The translations under genes and the position numbers were made by a program. From the NCBI RefSeq assembly GCF_000018545.1, contig NC_012586.1, forward strand, positions 1,922,001 through 1,986,000: DNA of 64,000 bases, read 5' to 3'. Shown here piece by piece: positions 27,872 through 36,401 of the stretch; position 1 is the first letter of the stretch; every line of letters starts with the position of its first letter. Source of the DNA: Sinorhizobium fredii NGR234. Lineage in GTDB: Bacteria > Pseudomonadota > Alphaproteobacteria > Rhizobiales > Rhizobiaceae. A model generated the notes under the pieces. The model searched no databases. It had not been told where the DNA came from and was given only the letters and a program-made list of their open reading frames with translations.

Positions 27872-29180
27872 GCACTATTCCCACCGGAAACTCGCGTGCC
27901 GCCCGCTCCCGGTCGCGGCGCACGAAGCGCAGGAAAACGCTCCATGTGGCGACCACCATGGCGATCTCGATGAGATAAAAGGAGACGAAGGTGCCGGCCG
28001 GCGGGGCGTACCAGCTCGCCGCGGCAGCAAGCCCGGCCCCGGCGATGCTTCCGAGCCCCATCACGGTGGCCCGGGCGGCATGGTAGCCCGAGGCGCCCAG
28101 GGCTTCCACCGCCACCGACCAGATGGCGAGCGGCACGACCACCCATGCGAGGCCGCGCACAAAGCCGACAAGGGAAACATATTCCTGGCCGAACAAATAA
28201 GGCAGGACCGGCGCGAGCGCGAAGACCGTCAGGCCCGCTGCAAGGCTGATGCCGGTCGCCGCGCCAAGCACGCGCAGAACCCGTTGCAAGGCGTGGTGCA
28301 GGCCGGCCGTCGTCATCCGCGCCGAGCCCGGATAGATGAGGCGGTTGAGCGCCTCGACGGACAGGAAGCTGCTCTCGAGCATCCGCCGCGCCACGCTGTA
28401 GCTCGAAACGATCTCGGCCGTGGTGACGAGGCTCAGGACGAGCAGGTCGGCATTCTGCCTGAGCGCGCGCAGAATGAACGGAATGCTGAAATAGAGGCCC
28501 TGCGGCAATTCCTCCCGTACGATACGGTAACGCGGCGCGCCGAGGCTCTTGATGGCCCAGAGACAGGCCGCGGCCACCAGAACGTGGCAGATGAACTGCC
28601 AGACGGCCCAGGACGCTACGGTCGAAACGCCGAAAGCCAGGCAAGCGAGGGCCGCGGCAACGGTACGCGCCACAGCGAAGCCGACGACGACCTTGTTTGC
28701 GGAGGCGAAATCCGAATGGGCGATGAAGATCTGCTCGGCCAGAACGATGACGCGGACGAGGACGATGTTGGTGACGAGCATCAGCGCAATCACCGCAAAA
28801 TTGGCGAGCGGGTCCGGCGAAAGCGTGAAAAAGAACGGCAACGCGACGGCGCCGGCCAGCATGAGGGCGAGCCCGCTTACCGATGTCAGCAGGATGTTGT
28901 GGCCGAGCATTTCCGGATAGATCGTGCGATCCCTCGCGACGCGCCGCACCAGGCATTCCATGGCGCCCAATCCGCAGAGATGCACGGCAATGCTGGCGAC
29001 TGCGGTGATGGCGACGAAGACGCTGAACTCATCGACGCCGAGAAAACGGGCGAGGATCGCGAAGGTCAGAAGCTGCGCCGCGGAACCGAGCACGAGGCTG
29101 CCGCCGGATGCCACATAGGACAGGATCATCGGCAGGAACGGCTTGTAGCCCCGCGATTCCGTTAAGCCTTCCGAAGACAT
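27861..29180 (-). CDS. Oligosaccharide flippase (Wzx-like, MOP superfamily)
   Basis: The protein of about 439 residues has twelve or more hydrophobic segments in the order expected for polysaccharide flippases, beginning with LPMILSYVASGGSLVLGSAA and ending near FYLIEIAMVVATWSVFLRFV. It would move the lipid-linked repeat unit across the inner membrane. It is the first gene of the minus-strand polysaccharide operon and is divergent from the HemK-like methyltransferase. The start at 29180 has AAGG eight bases upstream; ATG at 29231 and a form to 29300 are possible. Confidence 0.85.
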   Translation of the reverse strand: MSSEGLTESRGYKPFLPMILSYVASGGSLVLGSAAQLLTFAILARFLGVDEFSVFVAITAVASIAVHLCGLGAMECLVRRVARDRTIYPEMLGHNILLTSVSGLALMLAGAVALPFFFTLSPDPLANFAVIALMLVTNIVLVRVIVLAEQIFIAHSDFASANKVVVGFAVARTVAAALACLAFGVSTVASWAVWQFICHVLVAAACLWAIKSLGAPRYRIVREELPQGLYFSIPFILRALRQNADLLVLSLVTTAEIVSSYSVARRMLESSFLSVEALNRLIYPGSARMTTAGLHHALQRVLRVLGAATGISLAAGLTVFALAPVLPYLFGQEYVSLVGFVRGLAWVVVPLAIWSVAVEALGASGYHAARATVMGLGSIAGAGLAAAASWYAPPAGTFVSFYLIEIAMVVATWSVFLRFVRRDRERAAREFPVGIVHGS

Positions 29181-29389
29181 CCGATCTGCCTTGTCGATCT
29201 TGCGCCACGGGATCCGGTATCCAAAGGCCATGGCTTGCCGCAGCCTCCCGCCGATCCCCGGGCGCAGACTAAGGCGCAGAGATGATTGGGCGGTTAACAT
29301 ACGCCCAACAATTGAATTTCAGCTTCCGTTTACCCGAGTGCGCTAGTGTCCGCCGGACCGAAAACCATCCCATAGCCGAAGGAGCGTTC

Positions 29390-30109
29390 GTGCTGCAGCG
29401 CGACAATCTTCCCGACGTCAGCCTGGCGAACAGCCCTTTGCCTCGCCTCGTTCGCTTCATGGACATCGAAATCGAACTCGCGCCCGACGTCCTCGTCCCG
29501 CGCGAGGAGACGGAACTGCTAGGCCGGAACGCCGTTCAGCGGCTTCGCGACCGGACGGGACCGGTGATGGTCATCGACATGTGCTGCGGCTCGGGGAACC
29601 TCGCGCTCGGCATCGCCGCCGCCCTGCCGCTCGCGCAGGTCTTGGGCGCGGACCTCACCGACAGCACCGTCGCGCTCGCCCGCCGCAACGTCGGGCTGCT
29701 GTCGCTGCAGCAGCGCGTGTCAATCCGGCAGGGCGACCTGTTTGCGGCGCTCGAAGGCGACGGCCTCGAAGGCGAGATCGACATGATCGTCTGCAATCCG
29801 CCCTACATCTCGACGTCCCGTCTCGAAGGCGACAGCGCCCATCTGCTCGACAGCGAGCCGCGCGAGGCCTTCGACGGCGGTCCCTACGGCATTTCCATCC
29901 ACCAGCGGCTGATCCGCGATGCCGTCGCCTTCCTGAAACCGGGCGGCTGGCTGCTGTTCGAATTCGGCGAAGGACAGGACCGGCAGGCCGCAGCCCTGCT
30001 CAGCCGCGCCAAAGCCTACGAGCCAGTGAGCTTCGCCCATGACGCGCAGGGCAAGCCGCGCGTCGCCATCGTGCGCAAGATGGGTGCGTCCGGCGACGAG
30101 GGCAGATGA
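29390..30109 (+). CDS. HemK/PrmC-like SAM-dependent methyltransferase
   Basis: The protein of about 239 residues has SAM motif I as VIDMCCGSGNLALGIA and the NPPY signature in DMIVCNPPYIS, typical of methyltransferases acting on a planar nitrogen such as glutamine N5 (HemK/PrmC family). It lacks the usual N-terminal PrmC helical domain, so the substrate is probably not a release factor. The GTG start at 29390 has GAAGGAG five bases upstream, better than the earlier in-frame start at 29282. The next gene starts one base after its stop. Confidence 0.8.
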   Translation: MLQRDNLPDVSLANSPLPRLVRFMDIEIELAPDVLVPREETELLGRNAVQRLRDRTGPVMVIDMCCGSGNLALGIAAALPLAQVLGADLTDSTVALARRNVGLLSLQQRVSIRQGDLFAALEGDGLEGEIDMIVCNPPYISTSRLEGDSAHLLDSEPREAFDGGPYGISIHQRLIRDAVAFLKPGGWLLFEFGEGQDRQAAALLSRAKAYEPVSFAHDAQGKPRVAIVRKMGASGDEGR

Positions 30110-30110
30110 G

Positions 30111-31229
30111 ATGAGCGACATCCGTCCGCTCGTGGATGCCGACATCCCGGCCATTGCCGGCCTGTTTCAAAAGATCTTCCGCAACAGCAACGCGGCCCCG
30201 CCGCCCGCGCTGGTCGACTATCTTCGCTACCTGTACCTGGAGGCGCCCGGCTACGACCCGGAGGTCGCGCCGCTCGTCCACGTCAACGACAGCGGTCGCA
30301 TTTCCGGCTTCGTCGGGGTCAACGCACTGCCGATGCGCTACAAGGGCCGGCACCTGCGCGCCGCCATCTGCGGCTCGCTGATGGTCGAGGGCCGTGAGAG
30401 CGACCCGATGGCCGGCGCCCGGCTCCTGAAGGCCTTCCTGGCCGGGCCGCAAGACCTTTCCTTCAGCGAGACGGCGAGCGAGGTCTCGACGCAAATGTGG
30501 ACGCGGCTGCGTGGCATCGTCCTGCCGCAGTACAGCCTCGATTGGGTCCGCGTCCTGCGCCCCGCCAGCTTCGCGCTCGAGCTTGTCTCGCGCCGGATCG
30601 GACCGACTCGCGTCCTTCGCCCGCTGGCCCAGGCTTTCGACGAGCGCCATCGCGGTAAAATGGGACGCGGCGAACTGCGCTGGTCGGCCGTACCCAAAGA
30701 CGCCGGCCTGCCCGGAGCTCTCCAGATCGCCGACATCGATGCCGGATCCTTTGTCGGGCTCTTCGAAGGCTTGACCAAGCAATTCGCCGTGCAGCCCGCC
30801 TGGGCGGACGGCCAGTTCGAGCATATCCTCCAGGACGCAATCGATAAGCCCGAGTTCGGCGAACCGGTCCTCGCTGCCGTCAAGACCCGCGCGGGGGCTG
30901 CTGTCGGTGCCTTCTTCTACCACCTCAAACCCGGGGGGACCGCGCGGGTTCTGCAGTTGCTTTCGCTGCCGGGGCAGGCAGGTCCCGTACTCGACTGCCT
31001 GATCGATCACGCAGCCGCCCGCGGCGCCGCGGCGCTCCGCGGCCGTACCCAGCCTGCCCTGCTCGAAGCGATGATGGGCCGCCGCATCGGTTTCGTCCAC
31101 GCGGCCTCGACGGTTGTCCACTCGCGCGATGAGGAACTCGTCGACGCCTTCCGGCACGCGCAGGGATTCGTGAATGGCCTCGTCGGAGAACATTGGAGCC
31201 GCCTGATCGGCGGCTCCTTCGATAAATAG
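30111..31229 (+). CDS. GNAT-like acyltransferase, paralogue B
   Basis: The 372-residue protein starts with a GNAT-like block (IRPLVDADIPAIAGLFQKIF) and is related to the product at 26723-27871 over its full length in order and spacing, though identity is low. The start is set by an ATG one base after the methyltransferase stop, so the two are translationally coupled. It faces away from the polysaccharide operon, yet the shared family and short distance suggest the same pathway. The acyl donor and acceptor are unknown. Confidence 0.65.
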   Translation: MSDIRPLVDADIPAIAGLFQKIFRNSNAAPPPALVDYLRYLYLEAPGYDPEVAPLVHVNDSGRISGFVGVNALPMRYKGRHLRAAICGSLMVEGRESDPMAGARLLKAFLAGPQDLSFSETASEVSTQMWTRLRGIVLPQYSLDWVRVLRPASFALELVSRRIGPTRVLRPLAQAFDERHRGKMGRGELRWSAVPKDAGLPGALQIADIDAGSFVGLFEGLTKQFAVQPAWADGQFEHILQDAIDKPEFGEPVLAAVKTRAGAAVGAFFYHLKPGGTARVLQLLSLPGQAGPVLDCLIDHAAARGAAALRGRTQPALLEAMMGRRIGFVHAASTVVHSRDEELVDAFRHAQGFVNGLVGEHWSRLIGGSFDK

Positions 31230-31251
31230 ATGTAGGGATCGCGGCAGTCTG

Positions 31252-31512
31252 TCAGGCCGCGCGCACCGCGTTCAGCGGGATTTCGATATCGACTTCCAGC
31301 GTCGAGACGGTCTCGCCGCGGTCCATCTTGACGGTCACCTTGTCGCCGTCCACCTGCACGTGCTTGGCGATGACTGCGAGGATTTCCTCGCGAAGCTTGG
31401 CCACCAGATCCGAGTGTCCGACAGATGCGCGCTCGTGCGCCAGCAGGACCTGCAGACGCTCGCGCGCCGTCGGCGCCGACGTCTGTTTGCTGAAGAAACG
31501 GAATATGCTCAT
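31252..31512 (-). CDS. minE: Cell division topological specificity factor MinE
   Basis: The 86-residue product matches MinE in length and order: an N-terminal amphipathic start ([10 protein letters not shown]), the MinD-contacting helix region ([14 protein letters not shown]) and a C-terminal dimerisation strand set ending in VDIEIPL. It stimulates the MinD ATPase and drives Min oscillation that keeps the Z-ring at mid-cell. It overlaps the minD stop by ATGA and is the last gene of minCDE. Confidence 0.95.
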   Translation of the reverse strand: MSIFRFFSKQTSAPTARERLQVLLAHERASVGHSDLVAKLREEILAVIAKHVQVDGDKVTVKMDRGETVSTLEVDIEIPLNAVRAA

Positions 31513-32324
31513 GCTGCCCTCCGTCCGAACAATTTGCCGAGAAAGCCGCGCTTCTCGCCAGGAATGGTCATCGGCACCGTTTCGCCGGCAATCCGGCGGG
31601 CGGCGTCGAGATAGGCAAGCGCCGGAGCGCTCCGGCTGTCGGCAAGCGTGACCGGTGCGCCGAGGTTGGAAGCCTTCAGGACGTCGGTGCTCTCCGGTAC
31701 GATGCCGACCAGCGGGATCGACAGGATCTCGAGGACATCGTCGACCTTCAGCATGTCGCCGCGCTCGGCGCGGGCCTGGTCGTAGCGGGTCAAGAGCAGA
31801 TGTTTTTCGACCCGCTCGCCGCGCTCGGCCCGTTCGGTCTTGGCGTCGAGCAGGCCGATGATGCGATCGGAGTCGCGCACCGATGAGACTTCCGGATTGG
31901 TGACGATGACGGCGATGTCGGCGTGCCGCATCGCAAGCGTCGCGCCGCGTTCGATGCCGGCCGGGCTGTCGCAGATGATCCAGTCGAAGTGCTTCTTGAG
32001 CTCGGCCATCACCTTCTCGACACCCTCGGCGGTCAGGCTGTCCTTGTCGCGGGTCTGCGAGGCCGGCAGCAGGAAGAGCGTGTCGAGCCGCTTGTCGCGG
32101 ATCAGCGCTTGCGGCAGCTTGGCATCCCCCTGGATGACGTTGACGAGATCGTAGACGACCCGCCGCTCGGCGCCCATGACGAGGTCGAGGTTGCGCAGGC
32201 CGACGTCGAAATCGACGACGACCGTCTTCTCGTTCCTCTGCGCCAGCGCCGCGCCAAGCGCGGCGGTCGATGTCGTCTTGCCGACGCCACCCTTCCCCGA
32301 TGTAACAACGATTACTTTCGCCAT
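31509..32324 (-). CDS. minD: Septum site-determining ATPase MinD
   Basis: The 271-residue protein has the deviant Walker A motif [10 protein letters not shown] at residues 10-19, a Walker B-like [12 protein letters not shown], and a C-terminal amphipathic tail ([14 protein letters not shown]) for membrane binding. It recruits MinC and oscillates with MinE at the inner membrane. The ribosome site AGGAG lies seven bases before ATG. Length and motifs are standard. Confidence 0.97.
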   Translation of the reverse strand: MAKVIVVTSGKGGVGKTTSTAALGAALAQRNEKTVVVDFDVGLRNLDLVMGAERRVVYDLVNVIQGDAKLPQALIRDKRLDTLFLLPASQTRDKDSLTAEGVEKVMAELKKHFDWIICDSPAGIERGATLAMRHADIAVIVTNPEVSSVRDSDRIIGLLDAKTERAERGERVEKHLLLTRYDQARAERGDMLKVDDVLEILSIPLVGIVPESTDVLKASNLGAPVTLADSRSAPALAYLDAARRIAGETVPMTIPGEKRGFLGKLFGRRAA

Positions 32325-32357
32325 CTTCCCGCTCCTGTATGCTGGCCGGCCGCCGGC

Positions 32358-33107
32358 TCAGTTAAGTCTCTCTGCCATGATCGAATCGCCTTCCAGCCAA
32401 AGCTGGACGGGCTGCCCGCGAAGGTTGGGGGCCATATCTTCCGCCGTCTTGTAGACGCCATCGATTGCCAGCAGCTCCGCTTCGAGCCGGCGGCAGAAGA
32501 TGCGCGCCGAAGCGTTGCCCACCGAACCGGCCAGCGCCCGCCCCCGGAGCGTCCCGTAGACATGCACCGATCCGCCGGCGATGATTTCCGCGCCCGAGGC
32601 GACCGACCCGACGACGGTGACGTCGCCTTCCGGGAAAATCACCGACTGGCCGGATCGCACCGGCTCGCGGATGACGATCGACGAAATCGCCCGTGCCGCC
32701 TGCGGCTCCACCTGTACGCTCGGCGCCGCAGCCTGCGGCGAAGCGGCGCCAACCGGTTCGACGGTCGGCCCGGCCGGAATTTCGAAGTCCGGGGCCGGGC
32801 GACCGCCCTTCATGGCCGGCGGCATTCCCGGCTCGAAAAGCGACGGGCGGCCGCCTTCGATACCCATGATCCGAACGTTGCGCTTGCCGAGCTCGTCGAT
32901 CAGCTTCTTGAGTTCGGCCCGGTCGATTTCGAGGTCAGCGACATCGAGTACGACCGGCCGACCCAGGAAAAACCCGGCCGAGCGCGAGGCCAAGTCATCA
33001 AGGCGGGTGAGCCAGGCGTCGAGCGGCGGCTCCGGTGAAAGCACCAGCGCCAGGAACGAGCGGCCCTTGATGCGGATCGAGCGGGTGTCTGTTAGCACTT
33101 TGGTCAT
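32358..33107 (-). CDS. minC: Septum formation inhibitor MinC
   Basis: The 249-residue protein has an N-terminal MinC domain (about residues 5-100), a Pro/Ala-rich linker and a C-terminal beta-helix domain with the signature [20 protein letters not shown] followed by RGRALAG. It inhibits FtsZ polymerisation at the poles. It is the first gene of minCDE, with 33 bp before minD. The promoter should lie in the region to its right, which also holds a long inverted repeat. Confidence 0.95.
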   Translation of the reverse strand: MTKVLTDTRSIRIKGRSFLALVLSPEPPLDAWLTRLDDLASRSAGFFLGRPVVLDVADLEIDRAELKKLIDELGKRNVRIMGIEGGRPSLFEPGMPPAMKGGRPAPDFEIPAGPTVEPVGAASPQAAAPSVQVEPQAARAISSIVIREPVRSGQSVIFPEGDVTVVGSVASGAEIIAGGSVHVYGTLRGRALAGSVGNASARIFCRRLEAELLAIDGVYKTAEDMAPNLRGQPVQLWLEGDSIMAERLN

Positions 33108-33326
33108 CTACGTTAATTTTCCGTTGCCAAAGATGTAGGCGAGTCACGGTTAACAAATGGTTAATTTCGCTACCCTGCCCGGGGCTGGAGGCGCGGCTTC
33201 AACGGCTTGGAAATTGCGGGGCAGACAGTCGATCAGCGACAAAGTTGGCCCGGAACTTGCGGCATCATGAACCTCGAGGGGGCCGTGAGCGACAGTGGAG
33301 CAAGCGGTAGTTGCGGGGCAGTCACC

Positions 33327-33489
33327 CCCTCTGGCCTGCCGGCCATCTCCCCCACAAGGGGGGAGACGACTCGCGGCACCGACCTCGCTCCCTCGAAGCG
33401 TTCCACTTGCTGAAACCGCTGGCTGTGGCGAATCGGCAGCCGCACATATTCTCCCCCCTTGTGGGGGAGATGGCCGGCAGGCCAGAGGG
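33327..33489. repeat. Perfect 40-bp inverted repeat with an 83-bp centre
   Basis: The arm at 33327-33366 (starting CCCTCTGGCCTGCCGGCCAT) is the exact reverse complement of 33450-33489, and outside it both arms continue with CAC/GTG after a two-base difference. The whole unit of about 165 bp could fold into a very long hairpin. It lies between the nadE stop and the minC start, both on the minus strand. It has the look of a small mobile palindromic element (MITE-like) of rhizobia. No other gene is present in 33108-33533. Confidence 0.85.
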
Positions 33490-33533
33490 TGTGTTACTTC
33501 GGCATCACGCGTGGCCGCGAAAGCCGCCCTTTT

Positions 33534-34541
33534 TCACTCGCCGATTTCCGCGACCGGCTGCACGAGCTGCGGCCCGAGGTGCAGATAGCGAGTCGCCTTG
33601 CGCTTGGCGGCAATGTCCGCCCACACGCGTTCGACCTGCGCTGCGGAAAGGTCAGCGGCGCGGCCCACGTCTTCGGCGCTCAAGCCGTTGTTGAGGCCGT
33701 AGAGGCACAGGTCCATCCGATCGTAGGGGAGCGAGAAATAGAACTCCTCCTGCGTCTGCTCGAGCGAATAGGTATCGGTGGTCGGCGGCCGTCGGCGAAT
33801 CTCCTCGGGAACGCCAAGATAGGCGGCAAGCGCATAGACCTGCGACTTGTAGAGATGGGCGATCGGCTTGACGTCGGCAGCGCCGTCGCCGTTCTTGACG
33901 AAGAAGCCCTGGTCGTATTCGAGCCGGTTCGGCGTGCCGAGGACCGCGAAGTTCAGCCGGTCGGCGTGATAATATTCGAGCTGCTTGCGGGTGCGCTGCT
34001 TCATATTGGTCGCGGCGACGATACCGAGATAGACGGAAGGCGGCATGCGAAGCTTCGTCTGTTTGCCTTGCGGGTCCTGAACCACCAGCGAGGAGATGTT
34101 GTAACCGTCACCCTCCAGCGCATTGGCGATGACGATCTTCGACGCCCAGCCCGGCCCGTAGTCCGGGACCAGTTCGCGAATGAAGGCGTCGCGCCGCGCA
34201 TAGCAGCCCATGGCGGCAAGCGTCGGCCCGATGTCCTCGACGATTGCCTCGACGCCATAGGTCTCGGCCACCAGCCGGCCGAGCCGGAGGCTTTCGGGAT
34301 CGGAATCGTTCTCCGGCATGAACAGGCAGAAGACGTTTTTCGCGCCGACGGCGCGCACCGCGAGCGCCACCGAGACGCTCGAATCGATGCCGCCCGAAAG
34401 GCCGAGCACAAGCCCGCGCTTGCGCATGCCGCGCAATTGGGCGCGCAAGCCCGCGACGATGCGATCGGTCTCGGCGGCTCCGTCGATCTTCAAGGCATCG
34501 GCGGAGAAAGTGAACCTTTCCTGGTCCGGGTGGATGTTCAT
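33534..34541 (-). CDS. nadE: NAD(+) synthetase, short ammonia-dependent type
   Basis: The 335-residue protein has the ATP-pyrophosphatase loop LGLSGGIDSSVSVALA (about residues 46-61) and the NAD synthetase segments VLGTPNRLEYDQGFFVKNGD and ADVKPIAHLYKSQVYALA. It forms NAD from deamido-NAD, ATP and an amino donor. It lacks the N-terminal nitrilase domain of glutamine-dependent NadE, so it uses free ammonia or a partner glutaminase. It overlaps the AMP-ligase gene by ATGA in an operon with an acyl carrier protein and an asparagine synthetase, which suggests a dedicated role beyond general NAD supply. Confidence 0.85.
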   Translation of the reverse strand: MNIHPDQERFTFSADALKIDGAAETDRIVAGLRAQLRGMRKRGLVLGLSGGIDSSVSVALAVRAVGAKNVFCLFMPENDSDPESLRLGRLVAETYGVEAIVEDIGPTLAAMGCYARRDAFIRELVPDYGPGWASKIVIANALEGDGYNISSLVVQDPQGKQTKLRMPPSVYLGIVAATNMKQRTRKQLEYYHADRLNFAVLGTPNRLEYDQGFFVKNGDGAADVKPIAHLYKSQVYALAAYLGVPEEIRRRPPTTDTYSLEQTQEEFYFSLPYDRMDLCLYGLNNGLSAEDVGRAADLSAAQVERVWADIAAKRKATRYLHLGPQLVQPVAEIGE

Positions 34542-36085
34542 TCTGCGGCCTCCAATGTTTCGGCCGCCAGCCTGCGGCTCACCTTGCCCGTGTCCGTCTT
34601 CGGGAGCTCGGCGCGGAATTCGACGACCTTCGGCACCATGAAGTCCTCGAGGTGACGGGCGCAGTGGCGAATGATGTCCTTCTCTGTAACGGTCGGATCG
34701 GAGAGGACAACGAGGGCGCCGATGGCAGCCCCGAGCACCGGGTCGGGAATGCCGATGACGACGGCCTCTGCGATACCCGGATGCGCATGCAGGACGGTCT
34801 CGACCTCCTTCGGCGCCACCTTCTCGCCGCGCGTCTTGATGATGTCGTCCTTGCGGCCGACGAAATAGAGGAACCCCTCAGCGTCGGTGCGGAAGAGATC
34901 GCCCGTGTAGAGCACCTTTTCCCAGGGGTTGGGCCCGGGGCGCAGCATGCGCTCGGTGGCCGCCTCGTTGCGCCAGTAGCCTTGCATGACATGCGGACCG
35001 CGGATCACCAGTTCGCCCGGCACGCCGGGCGGCACGCGCTTGCCGTCGTCATCGACCACGAAGGCTTCGGTGTTGGGAATGGCGATACCGACTGAACCGG
35101 GCCGGCGATCGAGCTCCTCCGGCGGCAGATAGGTGCAGCGTTTGCACTCCGTCAGGCCGTACATGGAATAGAGCCGGGCGGAGGGAAAAAGCTCTCGCAG
35201 GCGCGCGATATGTGCCGGCGGCAGGGCCGCGGCGGTATTGGAGATATAGCGAAGGCTCGCCAGGAAGCCGGGTTCGAGGTCGCGCATCTGCAGGATCATC
35301 GCGGCCATCGTCGGGACCAGCGGGAAGCCGGTGACGCCTTCGGCGCGAATGCGTTCGAAGATCGCCTGCGGGAAGGCGAAGGATTTTTCCAGCACGAGCG
35401 TAGCGCCAAGCCGGATCGCCATCAAAAGCTGATAAAGGCCGTAGTCGAAGGCCAGCGGCAGGACGTTGAGGATGACGTCGTCCGGGGTGTTGCGCAAGTA
35501 GGTGGTAATCGAGTGAGACGCCGCATCGATATTGCGATGCGTCATCATCACGCCCTTCGGACGGCCCGTCGATCCGGAGGTATAGATCAGCATGGCAAGA
35601 TCGACGTCGATGCCGCCGTGCAGGACGAGCACCGGCTCGGCCTCCAGGCACGCCTCGAAAGAGGCCGCGCCTTCCGGCGTGCGGCCGCCCGGCGTCGCGG
35701 TCGAAGCGACGAAAAGCGGCTTCGCGGACGAAAGCGCCCGCGCCTCCGCGACGATCGGCATCAGTTTCGCCTGGGTCAGAATCGCCGCCGCCTCGCAATC
35801 GGTAATGATATAGGCGAGCTTGTCGGCCTTCGTGGAGGCATTGACCGGGCTGAAGGTCGCGCCGGCCTTGAGGATGGCGAAGATCGCCACTGCCGCTTCC
35901 CAGCAATTGTCCATGAAGACCAGGACGCGGTCGTTGGCATTCACTCCGCTCGCGGCAAGTGCGGCGGCGAGCCGGGACGAAAGATCGTCCAGTTCGTCGT
36001 AGCTCAGCCGCGTGCGATCGGTGACCAGCGCCGTCTTTGTCCCGTACGCCGCGGCGTTCCTGATAAGGAATTGCTCGAACCTCAT
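34538..36085 (-). CDS. AMP-dependent acyl-CoA/acyl-ACP synthetase
   Basis: The 515-residue enzyme has the adenylate-forming motifs in order: YTSGSTGRPKGVMMTHRN (A3, about residue 169), YGLTECKR (A5), YTGDLFRTDAEGFLYFVGR with DDIIKTRGEKV (A7-A8), and a C-terminal lysine in ELPKTDTGKVSRR (A10). It activates a carboxylic acid as its adenylate and passes it to a thiol. An acyl carrier protein lies 27 bp upstream, so loading of that carrier is the likely job. It resembles the acyl-CoA ligases of exosortase-linked polysaccharide loci. The acid is unknown. Confidence 0.88.
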   Translation of the reverse strand: MRFEQFLIRNAAAYGTKTALVTDRTRLSYDELDDLSSRLAAALAASGVNANDRVLVFMDNCWEAAVAIFAILKAGATFSPVNASTKADKLAYIITDCEAAAILTQAKLMPIVAEARALSSAKPLFVASTATPGGRTPEGAASFEACLEAEPVLVLHGGIDVDLAMLIYTSGSTGRPKGVMMTHRNIDAASHSITTYLRNTPDDVILNVLPLAFDYGLYQLLMAIRLGATLVLEKSFAFPQAIFERIRAEGVTGFPLVPTMAAMILQMRDLEPGFLASLRYISNTAAALPPAHIARLRELFPSARLYSMYGLTECKRCTYLPPEELDRRPGSVGIAIPNTEAFVVDDDGKRVPPGVPGELVIRGPHVMQGYWRNEAATERMLRPGPNPWEKVLYTGDLFRTDAEGFLYFVGRKDDIIKTRGEKVAPKEVETVLHAHPGIAEAVVIGIPDPVLGAAIGALVVLSDPTVTEKDIIRHCARHLEDFMVPKVVEFRAELPKTDTGKVSRRLAAETLEAAE

Positions 36086-36112
36086 GCTCGTGAACCCCGC
36101 CCCTACCGCCGT

Positions 36113-36376
36113 TTACGCCGTGACCGGCACGGCTTTTGCCGCGATGAAGGCAGAGATGCGCGCCAGCGAATCGAGATTCGCCGGAACGATATCGGCATCC
36201 CCCATCACGATACCGAACTGGTCCTCGATGAAGGCGACGAGTTCGAGGACGCCGGTCGAATCGATGATGTCGTTCTCGATCAGCGAGGCGGTATCGTCGA
36301 GGTCGTAGGAGGTGTCGCCGAACAGGAAGTTCTCGATGATGAAGGTCTTGACCTTCTCTTTGATCGCCTGGGTCAT
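36113..36376 (-). CDS. Acyl carrier protein
   Basis: The 87-residue protein has the four-helix carrier layout with the phosphopantetheine serine in NDIIDSTGVLELVAFIED, where the usual DSL is DST. The ATG at 36376 has GGAAAGGAAAA upstream; a longer frame to 36439 is not needed. It sits between the asparagine synthetase gene (25 bp away) and the AMP ligase gene. It probably carries the acid activated by the ligase. It is distinct from fatty-acid AcpP in its serine motif. Confidence 0.9.
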   Translation of the reverse strand: MTQAIKEKVKTFIIENFLFGDTSYDLDDTASLIENDIIDSTGVLELVAFIEDQFGIVMGDADIVPANLDSLARISAFIAAKAVPVTA

Positions 36377-36401
36377 ATGTTTTCCTTTCCCTGTTTCCGT
36401 T

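Noticed and set aside
27439..28956. A 505-codon minus-strand frame overlapping the flippase and GNAT-like genes
   Set aside because: It is an off-frame reading of the flippase; its composition (Arg/Gly/His-rich) and lack of membrane segments do not fit any protein.
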